From Alphaproteobacteria bacterium (lineage in GTDB: Bacteria; Pseudomonadota; Alphaproteobacteria; Ferrovibrionales; Ferrovibrionaceae), in the NCBI GenBank assembly GCA_017307375.1, contig JAFKFH010000022.1, positions 62,001 through 126,000 of the forward strand: a stretch of DNA of 64,000 nt, given 5' to 3'. A model generated the notes under the pieces. It ran no database searches. It worked only from the letters and a program-made list of their open reading frames with translations, and was not told where the DNA came from. Within the stretch, counting starts at the first letter, position 1. Each line of letters opens with the position of its first letter. The position numbers and the translations under genes were made by a program. Positions 1 through 9,400 of the stretch are shown here, piece after piece.

Positions 1-774
1 GCCCGGGCGGCGGCGCAGCTCGGCGGCCTGTGCCTCGGTTCCGGCGACGAGGATGATGTCCGGGTCGGCCGCCAGCACCGCCTCGCCTGAAACCTGCGCG
101 AGCAGATTGCGGCCGGCAAAGACGCTGTCGCCGCCGGCGGCGCGCAGCGCGTCGCTGGTGTAGGTGCCGTCGCGCACGGTCTGGAAACCGCCACGGCCGC
201 TCGATGCGGTTTCGAGATAGACCCGCCGGCGCGGGCGATCGCCGAGACGGGCGGCGGCACGCGCCAGCCGTGCCTCCATGCCGGCAACGACGCCCTCGGC
301 CTCCGCCTCGGCCCCGATGGCGCGGCCGAGCAGCCGGAGATTGGCGAGGATCGAGCCGAGGTCACGGTGGTCGAGCACCAGGACCGGCACGCCGATCACC
401 GCCATCGGTCGGACCAGTTGGTGAGCCGCCTGGCGGGCGGCGGTCATGACGACGAAGTCGGGGTTCAGCCGGGCGATCGCCTCGGCCGAGAAGCCGAGGC
501 GGCCGCCGATCTGGGGCCGGTCGAGCACCTCTGGCGGGTAGCGGGTGTAGGCCTCGATGCCGACGATTCTCAGCGCCGCGCCGAGTGCCGCGAGCAGTTC
601 GACGTTCGAGGCGAAGATCGCCACGATCCGCTCGGGCCGTGCCGCCAGGGTGACGGCACGGCCTTGCGCATCGGTGAGGGTTTCGGGGTAGGCGAGGGCG
701 GGGCTGGCCGCCGATGACGCCATCATCGTCATCCCGGCGAAGGCCATGAACCAGGATGAGCGCCGCCCCGCCAT
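1..774 (-). CDS. Periplasmic cobalamin/metal-chelate binding protein (BtuF/FecB-like), C-terminus beyond window
   Basis: Solute-binding protein of the TroA/FecB helical-backbone superfamily, which delivers cobalamin, heme or siderophores to a periplasm-facing ABC importer. Reading from the ATG at 772-774, an N-terminal signal peptide (hydrophobic stretch ending ASPALA) is followed by the typical start of the fold: a short strand with RPERIVAIF, then NVELLAALG and LNPDFVVMT. The gene runs off the left edge after about 258 residues. It starts 2 nt after the TonB receptor stop and lies downstream of a cobalamin riboswitch, so vitamin B12 is the most likely ligand (inference from context). An alternative ATG is at 745-747; I prefer the upstream one because it sits in the coupled position. 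The family is clear; the substrate is inferred. Confidence 0.8.
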   Translation of the reverse strand, partial: MAGRRSSWFMAFAGMTMMASSAASPALAYPETLTDAQGRAVTLAARPERIVAIFASNVELLAALGAALRIVGIEAYTRYPPEVLDRPQIGGRLGFSAEAIARLNPDFVVMTAARQAAHQLVRPMAVIGVPVLVLDHRDLGSILANLRLLGRAIGAEAEAEGVVAGMEARLARAAARLGDRPRRRVYLETASSGRGGFQTVRDGTYTSDALRAAGGDSVFAGRNLLAQVSGEAVLAADPDIILVAGTEAQAAELRRRPG

Positions 775-776
775 TC

Positions 777-2915
777 TCAGAACTTGACCTGCAGACCGAC
801 GATGAACTCGCGGCCGCCCAGGCTGTTGCCGCGCCCGCCGTTCGACGAGACCGGGTTGGAGACATAGGGCTGCTTGTCGGTGGCGATGTAGAGCGGATGG
901 TCGTTCACGTCGAACAGGTTGTTGATCGCCCCGAACAGGGTGACGCCCTTCGTCGGATAGGTGTTGAGGCGCAGGTTGGTGATCCAGAAGGCACCCTTGC
1001 GATGGACATAGCGGTCGCTCGGCTCGCCCTGGGGAATCAGCAGCGCTTCCTCGGTGTCGTAATAGACCGGGCCGCGCAGGATGTTGAAGACCCAGAGGTC
1101 GAAGACCTCGCGCAGCCCGACCACGCCGCCGATCGCGGCCTGGTATTCATACATGCGTTGCGGCCTGGTCCGATAGGGGCCGGTGGCGCTGCGGTCCCAG
1201 CCGTCGTCGGTCATGTCGAAGTTCCATGACGCGTTCCCGAACAGCCGCAGGGTGCTTCCGGTCAGGCCGAACTGGCGGGCGGCGTCCCACTCGCTCTGCA
1301 GTTCCAGGCCGCGCACGGTCAGGTCGCCGGACGCGTTGACGTACTGGCTGCGCGTCGAGGTCAGCGCGCGGGTGGTGATGCGGTCGCTGATCCGGTTCTG
1401 GAACAGCGCCAGGTCGACGAAGGCGGTATCGATCGCCGCGGTCGCGCCGATTTCCTGCTGCACGTTGCTCTCGGGCTTCAGGTTGGGGTTGCCCAAGGTC
1501 TGGCTGCCGCCGACGGCGGTGAAATCCGCGCCGAGTTCGGAGCCGGTCGGGGCGCGAAAGCCCGAGGCGACGCCGCCGCGCAGCTTCAGCCAGGACAGGG
1601 CCTGATAGGCCGCGCCAGCCGAATAGGTGACCTTGTTGTAGGTCTGCGTATTGGCGATCAGCAGCGGCTGGTAGGGCGTGGCCTCGAGCGACTGGCGGCC
1701 ATAGGACCAGCGCAGGCCGCCGCGCAGGGTCAGCCGGTCGTCCAGCAGCCGCTGGACCGCCTCGCCGTAGAGCCCGAGCGAGTCGTTGTTCTCGTTGTTG
1801 TCGAAGGGCGCAACCTGGGTATTGGCGGCGCCCGGCATGGCGATGCGCAGCCGGGTCGAGCGCAGCTTGGCCTGTTCGGCGTCGAGGCCGAACAGGATGT
1901 CGGTCGTGCGGGTCGGGTGGAATTCCGGCAGCAGTCGTACGCCGACCGCCTGCAGGTCGCGGCGGTTGTGGTCCCAGCGGTAGCCCGGCGCGCCGGTGCG
2001 GAGGCGTTCGGAGCCCCAATGGAAATCGTCGACGTCGTTGAAGGCATAGCCCTGGGCCGACCAGTTGAACAAGCCGGACGGGGTCGTGCCCGACCAGACC
2101 ATTTCGATCGACTGGTTGTAGCGGGTGTCCTTGTTGTTGTAGTCCCATTGCGAGCCGCGGAAGCCGGCGTCGTAGATGCCGTCCGACCGGGCGGTCACGT
2201 CGACGCGGTTGTTCTGGCCGAGTTGCACGCCCAGCGCGGCCAGGCCGCCATGGCGGCTCCAGCCGGTATTGGTTTCCTTGGCCGACGGGGACGACATGTC
2301 GCCGCGACGGCCGTCATTGGCCCCGGCATACCAGTCGACGCCGTCCGCCTTGTCCGCGGTCGAGCCCACCGCCTGGGCCAGCGACCACGACCCGGTCTGG
2401 CCCATCAGCGAACTGCCGGCGGTGTTCTGCCCGTTGCGGGTGATGATGTTGATGACCCCGCCCATCGCCTGGCTGCCATAGACCACCGAGGCCGGGCCGC
2501 GCACGATCTCGATGCGCGAGACGTCCCACGGCGACAGCTTCTGCAGGTTGGCGGTGCCGGCACGGCGGCCGTTCATCAGGACCAGCACCTGGCTGCGGAA
2601 ATCGCGGCCCTGGCCGTCGGTCGCGCCGCCGCGGATGTTGAAGGCGGTCTGGGCCGTCGACCATTCGTTGAAGAATCCGACGGCGTTCTCGGCCAGGATG
2701 CCGGCGACCGACTGGGCCGACGAATTGCGGATTCGGTCTTCGGTGATCACCTGGATCGTCGAGGCGACCTGCGACAGCGGCTCGGGCCTGCCTGAGGCGG
2801 TGACGACGATCTCGTCCAGACGCTGTGGCTCGGCCACGCGCTGGACTTCGGCCTGCGCCCAGACGGTTTCCGGGGCCAGAGCCAGTGCGCAGGCGGCGAG
2901 GATGCGGGTCTTCAT
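777..2915 (-). CDS. btuB: TonB-dependent outer-membrane receptor, BtuB-like (712 aa)
   Basis: Outer-membrane gated channel taking up a scarce chelate, probably cobalamin, with energy from TonB-ExbBD. It shows a signal peptide (residues 1-21, ending VWAQ), a TonB-box-like segment (DEIVVTAS) near residue 35, a plug domain with the usual VYGSQAMGGVINIIT signature around residue 145-160, and a 22-strand barrel ending in the C-terminal aromatic residue F. Length is normal for the family (about 600-720). The start codon overlaps the methyltransferase stop in a 4-nt TCAT on the plus strand, and the periplasmic binding protein follows after 2 nt, so the three are one operon. The symbol rests on the upstream cobalamin riboswitch rather than on ligand-binding residues. 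Confidence 0.85.
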   Translation of the reverse strand: MKTRILAACALALAPETVWAQAEVQRVAEPQRLDEIVVTASGRPEPLSQVASTIQVITEDRIRNSSAQSVAGILAENAVGFFNEWSTAQTAFNIRGGATDGQGRDFRSQVLVLMNGRRAGTANLQKLSPWDVSRIEIVRGPASVVYGSQAMGGVINIITRNGQNTAGSSLMGQTGSWSLAQAVGSTADKADGVDWYAGANDGRRGDMSSPSAKETNTGWSRHGGLAALGVQLGQNNRVDVTARSDGIYDAGFRGSQWDYNNKDTRYNQSIEMVWSGTTPSGLFNWSAQGYAFNDVDDFHWGSERLRTGAPGYRWDHNRRDLQAVGVRLLPEFHPTRTTDILFGLDAEQAKLRSTRLRIAMPGAANTQVAPFDNNENNDSLGLYGEAVQRLLDDRLTLRGGLRWSYGRQSLEATPYQPLLIANTQTYNKVTYSAGAAYQALSWLKLRGGVASGFRAPTGSELGADFTAVGGSQTLGNPNLKPESNVQQEIGATAAIDTAFVDLALFQNRISDRITTRALTSTRSQYVNASGDLTVRGLELQSEWDAARQFGLTGSTLRLFGNASWNFDMTDDGWDRSATGPYRTRPQRMYEYQAAIGGVVGLREVFDLWVFNILRGPVYYDTEEALLIPQGEPSDRYVHRKGAFWITNLRLNTYPTKGVTLFGAINNLFDVNDHPLYIATDKQPYVSNPVSSNGGRGNSLGGREFIVGLQVKF

Positions 2916-3667
2916 CGGTCGGTCTCCCCCGAAGCGGTCCAGATCAGGATGGCGCTGCGCTTGCGCGCCTCGGCCTGCAGCCCCCCGGCCACGGCCTTCA
3001 GATGCGGTGCCAGCACCGCGTCGAGCGCACGGTCGTCGCCGAGGCGGTCGCCGTACTGGTCGGTGAAATAGCGCCGCGCCGCGGCCTGGTCGGCGAACAG
3101 CGCGCGGAACGTCCAGTCGACGTCGATGCGCTGGTCCGGCCGCTCGTCAGATGGTAGCGCGGCAAGCGTCAGGTCGACGCCCGGCGTCTCGTCTTCGCCG
3201 TGCAGATGCGCCGGCAGCAGGCCGGCGAGGCAGGGGCCGCGCGGGCCCGGCTGGGCCGGCACCACCCAGGCGACCGCACGCCGGGCCAGCGGCCGGCAGA
3301 CCTGCAGCAGCATCCGCGGCCGGTCGATCGGACCCGGGATGTTGGCGCAGAGCACGACGTCATGCCGCGCCAGTTGCGGCAAGGATTCCCAGGCGGCGTC
3401 GATCACCCGCGGGCGGACGACTCCGGCCGCGCCTGCGAGGCGGCCGCGCATGTGCGCATTCGGCTCGACCGCGGTCCAGCGGCCACCCGGTTGCAGCATC
3501 GCTCGGCCGAGCAGTCCCGAGCCTGCACCGATGTCGAGCAGCGTGGTGGCCGGCGCCAGCGCCTGGCGCAAGGCGCGTCCCACTGTCGCGGCGTAGTCGG
3601 AGCGGTCGAGGCATGCGGCATAGAACGCAGCTGCCGCATCGGGCCAGACCGCAGCTGGTCGGGTCAC
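2912..3667 (-). CDS. Class I SAM-dependent methyltransferase, first gene of the cobalamin operon
   Basis: Predicted soluble methyltransferase of about 251 aa. The Rossmann SAM-binding motif I reads LLDIGAGSGLLG at residues 43-54, followed by an acidic motif II (AVEPN) and a motif-IV-like HDVVLCANIPGP. I choose the GTG at 3665-3667 because AGGAGG lies 7 nt upstream; a longer reading from 3730 would run through a palindrome and lacks a ribosome site. Substrate unknown. Its stop overlaps the btuB start, and it is the first gene after the cobalamin riboswitch, so expression should fall when B12 is plentiful. The C-terminal half has no motif I recognise. It could modify an incoming corrinoid or be a housekeeping enzyme captured by the operon; the sequence does not decide. 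Confidence 0.75.
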   Translation of the reverse strand: MTRPAAVWPDAAAAFYAACLDRSDYAATVGRALRQALAPATTLLDIGAGSGLLGRAMLQPGGRWTAVEPNAHMRGRLAGAAGVVRPRVIDAAWESLPQLARHDVVLCANIPGPIDRPRMLLQVCRPLARRAVAWVVPAQPGPRGPCLAGLLPAHLHGEDETPGVDLTLAALPSDERPDQRIDVDWTFRALFADQAAARRYFTDQYGDRLGDDRALDAVLAPHLKAVAGGLQAEARKRSAILIWTASGETDR

Positions 3668-3695
3668 GCCGGTACCTCCTGGAGATCTGAAATTT

Positions 3696-3715
3696 TGTAA
3701 TGTTATAACGTTACA
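3696..3715. promoter_or_regulatory. 20-bp near-perfect palindrome upstream of the cobalamin operon (candidate operator)
   Basis: TGTAATGTTATAACGTTACA is an 18/20 palindrome centred on GTTATAAC, 29 nt upstream of the GTG of the methyltransferase gene and downstream of the riboswitch. The AT-rich core stands out in very GC-rich surroundings. The GTTATAAC core resembles Zur/Fur-family operators of proteobacteria (resemblance from memory, not a computed match). It may be a repressor site for an internal promoter, or a hairpin in the mRNA leader. Confidence 0.5.
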
Positions 3716-3927
3716 TATCATCATCCGCAACCCTCAGGCTCGAGCAACACGACGGACCGTGAGGGGATTGCCGGATACGGCGCCGCGACCCGCGCATCGC
3801 GGAGCGGACGGCACAATTCACTTCCGGGGAGGATGAACCTATTCACCTCCGGCGGACGGCAACCCACGCACAGCGCGCGTCACCGCACCGGAGAGTTCCG
3901 TCCCATCGGGGCACCCCGCCCGAGGAG

Positions 3928-4112
3928 AAGTGACGCCTGCCCGCCGGCAGGTCTCCTGGCTCGTGGGTCGTCGTGTCGGATCGGCCTTCCCGGATTGCTC
4001 CAGTGACCACTAGTGATCCGGCACTCGCCACTCACAGTTGCGGGGGCAGCCAGGGCCTCCGTCGATGACGGTCCCTGTTCCCTCTCTCGTCCCTTTCGGG
4101 AACCGGCGGTAA
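3928..4112 (-). promoter_or_regulatory. Cobalamin riboswitch (AdoCbl class)
   Basis: On the minus strand this leader has the hallmark order of a cobalamin riboswitch: a GGTTCCC/GGGAAC region, the core GCTGCCCCCGCAACTGT, CACTGGAGCAATCCGGGAAGG split across the junction, and a perfect B12 box AGCCAGGAGACCTGCC at 3946-3961 (complement). Between it and the methyltransferase gene lie about 260 nt of leader, including a small GC hairpin CGGGG-CA-CCCCG at 3907-3918 that could belong to the expression platform. I found no U-tract terminator, so control may be at translation or through anti-terminator folding further down. This element assigns the downstream operon to cobalamin uptake. The ends are approximate. 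Confidence 0.93.
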
Positions 4113-4187
4113 CGACATTGATAATGGTTCGCGCGGTGCTGTCAATCGCCGCGTGCTTGTAGGAGGATGTTCCTTGAGTGGGCCGGC

Positions 4188-5633
4188 TCAGCTGCCGGTG
4201 CGGATCAGGCGGTGGGGCATGTTGTCCGTGCCGACCGCGTCGGCCCCGACGATCCGGCCGGCCGCATCGGTCGAAAAGCGCCAGCGATAGGGCAGGTCGA
4301 ACCCCTCGGCCCGCATCGCGGCGCCCGGCCCGGCCGGCACGACGACGGCGCGGAAGCGGTTGGTGCCATCCGGCACCAGCTCCTGGTAGAGCCCGGTCGA
4401 TTCGAGCTTGAGACCCAGCCGGTCGGGCTGTGCCCAGATCGCGACCGGGCCGAGGGTCGGCGAGTCATAGCTGCCCGCGAAATCGCCGAGCGGGCGCTGG
4501 ATGTCGAGCAGGCGGTCGCGCAACCAGGCGATCAGGGCGTTGGGCACGCCTTCGTTGGTCAGGTTGGTCAGGATGCAGATGCCGAAACCCGCTTCGGGCG
4601 CGACCAGGATCGACGAGCCGTAGGTCGAGGTGCCGCCGTCATGGCTGAGCTGCCGCTGGCCTGCGACGGTCTCGACACCCCAGCCCAGCGCGCTGCCACC
4701 GCCGCCGATCAGCGGGTCGCCGCGCGGCTTCCAGGTTTCGGCGAGATTGTCGGGCGAGACGATGCGGCGGCCGTCGATTGCGCCGCGGCCGAGCTGCAGG
4801 CGGATCCAGCGGCCCATGTCGGTCGCGGTGGCGTTGAGCGCACCGGCACCGCCGATCGCCGGCGAATACCAGAATTGGGCGCTGTAGCCGACGGTGATGA
4901 CCTTGCCGCCGTCGTCGCGGCGATGGCCGACTGCGGCATTGGCGTTGCGCGGCATGCTGTCGGCTGCGGTCGAGCTGGACAGCATGCCCGCCGGGACCAG
5001 CAATCGTCGGCTGAGCGCCGCATCCCAGGAGGGCTGTGCCAGGGCGGTGGCGACGATCGCGCCGACCGCCGGGTGCATCGCGTTGTTGTAGGACACCGCA
5101 TGGCGAAACCGGCCGACCAGCGGCACCTGGGCCAGCGCGGCGCCGATCTGTTCGGCCGAATAGCCCATCGGTGCCATGTCCTCCAGCGCATGGCCGGGCA
5201 GGCCGACGACATGGGCCAGGATGTCGGGAATGGTGACCTGCGCCGCGATCGCCGAATCGGACAGGCGGAAGGTCGGATAGCGGCCGATCACCGGGTCGCT
5301 CCAGCCGAGAACGCCGTCGTCGACCGCGATCGCCGCCGTCGTCGCTAGGAATGCCTTGGTCAACGACCCGATATGGAACAGCGTCGCGCCATCGACGGCC
5401 GCGGCCTCGCCCAGCCGCCGGGTGCCGTATCCCTTCACATAAAGCGGCGCATCGGCGGTCGCGACCACGACCGCCAGGCCCGGAATGTCCGCTGCCGCCA
5501 TCTGGCGCCGGACCTCGGCTTCGAAAGCGGGCAACACGGCGGTCAGCCGCGTGGCGACGTCGATCGGTTGGGCGCGGGGGCCACCGGCGGTCAGCACGAG
5601 CATCGCGAGGCCGAGAACGAGGTTGCGGAGCAT
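4188..5633 (-). CDS. Serine beta-lactamase-like (class C/DD-peptidase fold) exported hydrolase
   Basis: Exported serine hydrolase of the beta-lactamase family (PF00144 type), 481 aa. After a signal peptide (residues 1-21, ending GGPRAQ) the three active-site motifs are in place: SxxK as S90-L-T-K93, YxN as Y182-N-N184, and HxG as H331-D-G333. This supports an active serine enzyme acting as an esterase, D-aminopeptidase or peptidase rather than a proven beta-lactamase. A C-terminal domain of about 100 residues follows, as in the larger family members. The start at 5631-5633 is chosen because the signal peptide begins there; the open frame continues upstream only as antisense to neighbours. It is separated by 47 nt from the unknown gene upstream, and the riboswitch leader of the btu operon lies beyond its stop. 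Confidence 0.85.
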   Translation of the reverse strand: MLRNLVLGLAMLVLTAGGPRAQPIDVATRLTAVLPAFEAEVRRQMAAADIPGLAVVVATADAPLYVKGYGTRRLGEAAAVDGATLFHIGSLTKAFLATTAAIAVDDGVLGWSDPVIGRYPTFRLSDSAIAAQVTIPDILAHVVGLPGHALEDMAPMGYSAEQIGAALAQVPLVGRFRHAVSYNNAMHPAVGAIVATALAQPSWDAALSRRLLVPAGMLSSSTAADSMPRNANAAVGHRRDDGGKVITVGYSAQFWYSPAIGGAGALNATATDMGRWIRLQLGRGAIDGRRIVSPDNLAETWKPRGDPLIGGGGSALGWGVETVAGQRQLSHDGGTSTYGSSILVAPEAGFGICILTNLTNEGVPNALIAWLRDRLLDIQRPLGDFAGSYDSPTLGPVAIWAQPDRLGLKLESTGLYQELVPDGTNRFRAVVVPAGPGAAMRAEGFDLPYRWRFSTDAAGRIVGADAVGTDNMPHRLIRTGS

Positions 5634-5680
5634 TGGCCGATCGCAACGTCTGCCGCGCTGGTTGTCAACAATCTCCGGCG

Positions 5681-6406
5681 CTAGAAAGCCAGGCTGGACG
5701 CGCGTGCCAGGCGCCGGGCCACGTCTTCGACCGGTGTCGGCGCCCCGTCGACGGCGTCGGCCAGCGTCGCGATGAGCGGTTCGATGGCGTGCATGGCGAG
5801 ATTGTCGCCGTGGATGTCGGCGCGATAGACCACCTCGTGCAGCCGCGTGCGGCCGGTGGCCGGGTGGTCGGCCGCCAGCATCAGCGCGACGGCCTCGCTG
5901 CGGGCCAGGCTCGAGACGACGCCGAAGCCGACATGCCAGGGACCGATGGCCACGAAGCGGCCGGCAAACAGGGCGCCGGCGGCGACGTTGGCCGCCAGCC
6001 CTTCGTCCATGATGTGCAAGTCGGGTCCGCCTGCGATCAGGTCGCGGGCGCGCACCCCGCCGGCTTCGTGGCCGTCCAGCACTTCGAAGACCGAGAAGAA
6101 CGCATGCGGCAGGCGTGCGGCGATGGCAGCGTCGACGGCATCGTCGTGCTTCGCCTCGCCGGCCAGCCGGTCGATCGCTCGGCTGCCGCTCGCATCGGCG
6201 GAAAACAGCGCGACGTCGATCAGCAGGGTCACCGTCTGCTCGTCGGTGCCCTGCAGGTCGGCGTCGTCGAGTTCGAGGATGTCCTGGGCCAGCGCGACAT
6301 CGTCGGCCGTCACCGCGCCGGCCAGGCGATGGAGCACGCGGTTGAAGGCCTGGCGGAGTGCCGGATAGCCGCCGCGCCCGATGTCGATGACGGTCGCGTC
6401 GCTCAC
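5681..6406 (-). CDS. Protein of unknown function, translationally coupled to smc
   Basis: A 241-aa protein that I do not recognise. The GTG start (6404-6406) shares GTGA with the smc stop, a 4-nt overlap that implies coupled translation; a longer ATG reading from 6583 would lie entirely inside smc in another frame and is rejected. No signal peptide or membrane segment is visible. The first third is helical and acidic; the middle (residues about 105-165) alternates hydrophobic residues like a small beta-barrel; the C-terminus is helical. The tight coupling to smc suggests co-expression with chromosome condensation, but could simply reflect gene packing. Confidence 0.75.
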   Translation of the reverse strand: MSDATVIDIGRGGYPALRQAFNRVLHRLAGAVTADDVALAQDILELDDADLQGTDEQTVTLLIDVALFSADASGSRAIDRLAGEAKHDDAVDAAIAARLPHAFFSVFEVLDGHEAGGVRARDLIAGGPDLHIMDEGLAANVAAGALFAGRFVAIGPWHVGFGVVSSLARSEAVALMLAADHPATGRTRLHEVVYRADIHGDNLAMHAIEPLIATLADAVDGAPTPVEDVARRLARASSLAF

Positions 6407-9400
6407 GCGATCGCTTTGAGCGCTGCGGCACCGGCCAGGTCGACCGAGACGAGGTGACTGACACCACGTTCGGCCATGGTGACGCCGAACAGGCGGTCCA
6501 TGCGCGCCATCGTCACCGGATGGTGGGTGACCACGAGATAGCGCGTGTCGCCCGCCTTGGCCATTTCGTCGAGCAGGTCGCACATGCGCTCGACATTCGC
6601 ATCGTCGAGCGGCGCGTCGACCTCGTCCAGCACGCAGATCGGCGACGGGTTGGTCCGGAAGACCGCGAACAGCAGCGACAGCGCGGTCAGCGCCTGCTCG
6701 CCGCCGGACAGCAGCGACATCACCTGCAGCTTCTTGCCGGGTGGCGAGGCCATGATCTCGAGGCCGGCTTCGAGCGGGTCGTCGGATTCGACCAGCTGCA
6801 GATGGGCGCTGCCGCCGCCGAACACCTTGGTGAACAGTTCCTGGAAATGGCGATCGACCTGCTTGAAGGCGTCCAGCAGGCGTTCGCGGCCTTCCTTGTT
6901 CAGGCTGGAGATGCCCTGGCGCAGCCGGTCGATCGCCGCGATCAGGTCTTCCTTCTCGGTGGTCAGCGTGGTGAACTGTTCCTCAACTTCCTGCGCCTCG
7001 ATATCGGCGCGCAGGTTGACCGGCCCCATCCCGTCGCGCTCGCGCTTCAGCCGGTCCAGACGCTGTTCGACCGCCGGAATCTCCGGCAGGGCCTGGTCGG
7101 GCTCGATCTCGGCCATCGCGTAGGTTTCTTCCGGCGCGACGTCGAGTGCCTCGCGAATCCGGCCGACCAGCTCGGTCAGCACTTCGGCGGCGTGGGTCGC
7201 ATCCGATTCGCGCCGGGCGCGCAGCTCACGGGCGGTCGACAGGGCCTCGGCGGTCTGGCGCGCCTCGCGCTGGCAGCGGGCCAGCGTCTCCTCGGCTTCG
7301 GCCAGGGTCCGCGCGGCCGCGCTGCGCTCGGCTTCGGCCGTGGCGATCGATTCGGCCAGCGTCTCGCGCTTGCGCGCCAGCTCGGCGGGCAGCGCGGCAT
7401 TGTCGGTCCGCTCGGCATGGGCCAGTGCCCGGCGCTGCTCCAGCTCCCGGATCTGGCGCTCGGCATTGTCAGAACGGTTGGCCCAGGACCGGCGCTCGAT
7501 CACGATCGCCTCGGCGCGGCGGGCGCGGTTCATGGCCTCGCGGCGCAGCGTTTCCAGCATGCCGCGCGCTTCGGCCAGCAACTGCCGCTGCTGCTCGAGC
7601 TTGGGGCGCTGGGCCGCCAGCAGGCCGGCGACTTCCTCCGGATGCGGCAGGCGGTCGAGCGCCTCGCGATCGGCATTGAAGCGCGCCTCGGCCTCGTCGA
7701 GGTCGCGGCGGGCCTGGCCGGCGGCCTGGTTCAGGGCTTCGAGGCGGGAGGCGCGGGCGGCAGCCTCGCGCACGACGTTGGCATGATGATCGCGGGCCTG
7801 GCCCAGCGCGCTTTCGGCGAGACGCAGCGCGTCGCGCCGGCGGCCCAGCGCCGCTTCGGCGGCCCCGCGTGCCTCGGTCTGCATCGACTGGGCGCGGTTG
7901 CGCGCCTCGGCCTGCTGCGACTGGGTGCGGCCGCGGGTATCGTCGACGGTGGCCTGGGCGTGGGCGCGCGTCTCTTCCAGCAACTGGCGGGCGGTATGCC
8001 GGGCCTCGTCCAGCGCGGCCTGCGCCTCGCGGCGGGCGGCGTCGCGCGCGGTCTGCGCGGCCTGGCGGGCCTGGGCCAGCAGACCCTGCGCGGCATGGCG
8101 CGCCTCGGCTTCGGCGGCGCGCGCGGTCTCGGTCGCGCCGGCGGCGGCGCGATAGGCGGCCTCGGCGGTTTCACGGGCCGCGCGGGCGCGGTCGAGTTCC
8201 TCGCGCAGTTCGGCCAGGCGGTTCCGCTGTTCAAGGCGTGCCGCGGCCGCGGTCGGGGCGCCGGCGGCCATCGTGTAGCCATCCCAGCGCCACAGCGCGC
8301 CGCTGCGGCTGACCAGCCGCTGGCCCTGGGCGAGGCTTGCGCGCAGGCGTGGGCCGGCGGCATCCTCGACCACCCCGATCTGGCCGAGGCGGCGGGCCAG
8401 CGCGGCAGGACCGGTCACATAGGCCGACAGCGGTTCGACGCCGGCCGGCAAGGCCGGCGCATTGTCCAGCGGCGGCAACTGGTCCCAGTGGGTTGGCGCC
8501 GCCTCGTCCGTGCCGGCGGTCAGATCGTCGCCGAGCGCGGCGCCAAGCGCATGTTCGAAGCCCGGCGTCACCGTCACCGCATCGATCAGCGGCGGCCACA
8601 GATCGCCGTCCTTGGTGGCGAGCAGCTTGGCCAGGCCCGCTTCCTCGGCGGCCAGGCGGGTGACTTCGGCCACCCCGGCGTTCATCGCCTCGCGCGCTTC
8701 CTGCAGCCGGCTCTCCGCCGCGATCCGCGCCTCTTCGGCGCCTTCCAGGGCTTCCTGGCCCTGCAACTCGGCCAGTTCGATGGTGGCCGCGGCCTCGGCG
8801 TCGGCGGCCTCGATCCGCTCGCGCGAGCGGGCTTCCGCCTGCTCGGTCGTCGCGGCCGCTTCGCGTTCGGCCGACTGCACGGCGGCGCGTGCCGCCCCTT
8901 CGGCGGCAGCCAGCGCCGCGCGCCCTTCCGCCTCGGCGGTCTCGATCAGCGTGCGGGCTGCGGCATCCGCCTCCTGCACGGCATCGCGGGTCTCGCCCTC
9001 GACTTCGTCGAGCATGACCCGCGCCTCTTCGGCGGCAAGCGACAGCCGCTCGATCTCCTCGCCCAGCGCTTCCGCGCCGGCCCCGTCGGCGGCACCGCCG
9101 AGCGCGGCGATCTCGGTTTCGAGTTCGGCCAGGCGGGCGCGCAGCCGGCTTACGCGGTCCTCGGTATCGGCGACCAGGCGGGACAGCCGCTGGCGCTCCG
9201 CCCCTTCCTCGGCCGCGCGGCGGGTCAGCGCGTCGAGTTCGGCCTGCGCCGTCTCGGCCGCCTGCTGGCGTTCGGCCACCAGGTCCTCGACCGTCGCCTG
9301 CTCGGCGCCCTCGTCGTCGCGGGCGATCGCGATTTCCTCTGCTTCGGCATCAAGGCGCTCCAGCGCCTCGGCCGAATCGCGGTGCAGCGCCTTCTCGCGC

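Noticed and set aside
3668-3730. Longer N-terminus of the methyltransferase from the ATG at 3730
   Set aside because: It would translate the palindrome, lacks a ribosome site, and the GTG at 3667 has AGGAGG at ideal distance.
4167-5348. Plus-strand frame preceded by AGGAGG at 4161
   Set aside because: The ribosome-site-like sequence is attractive, but the frame is antisense to the serine hydrolase with its three catalytic motifs, and its product is low-complexity.
5634-6467. Extension of the serine hydrolase frame upstream to 6467
   Set aside because: The added 278 residues are out-of-frame shadow of the unknown smc-linked gene, and the hydrolase has its own signal peptide at 5633.
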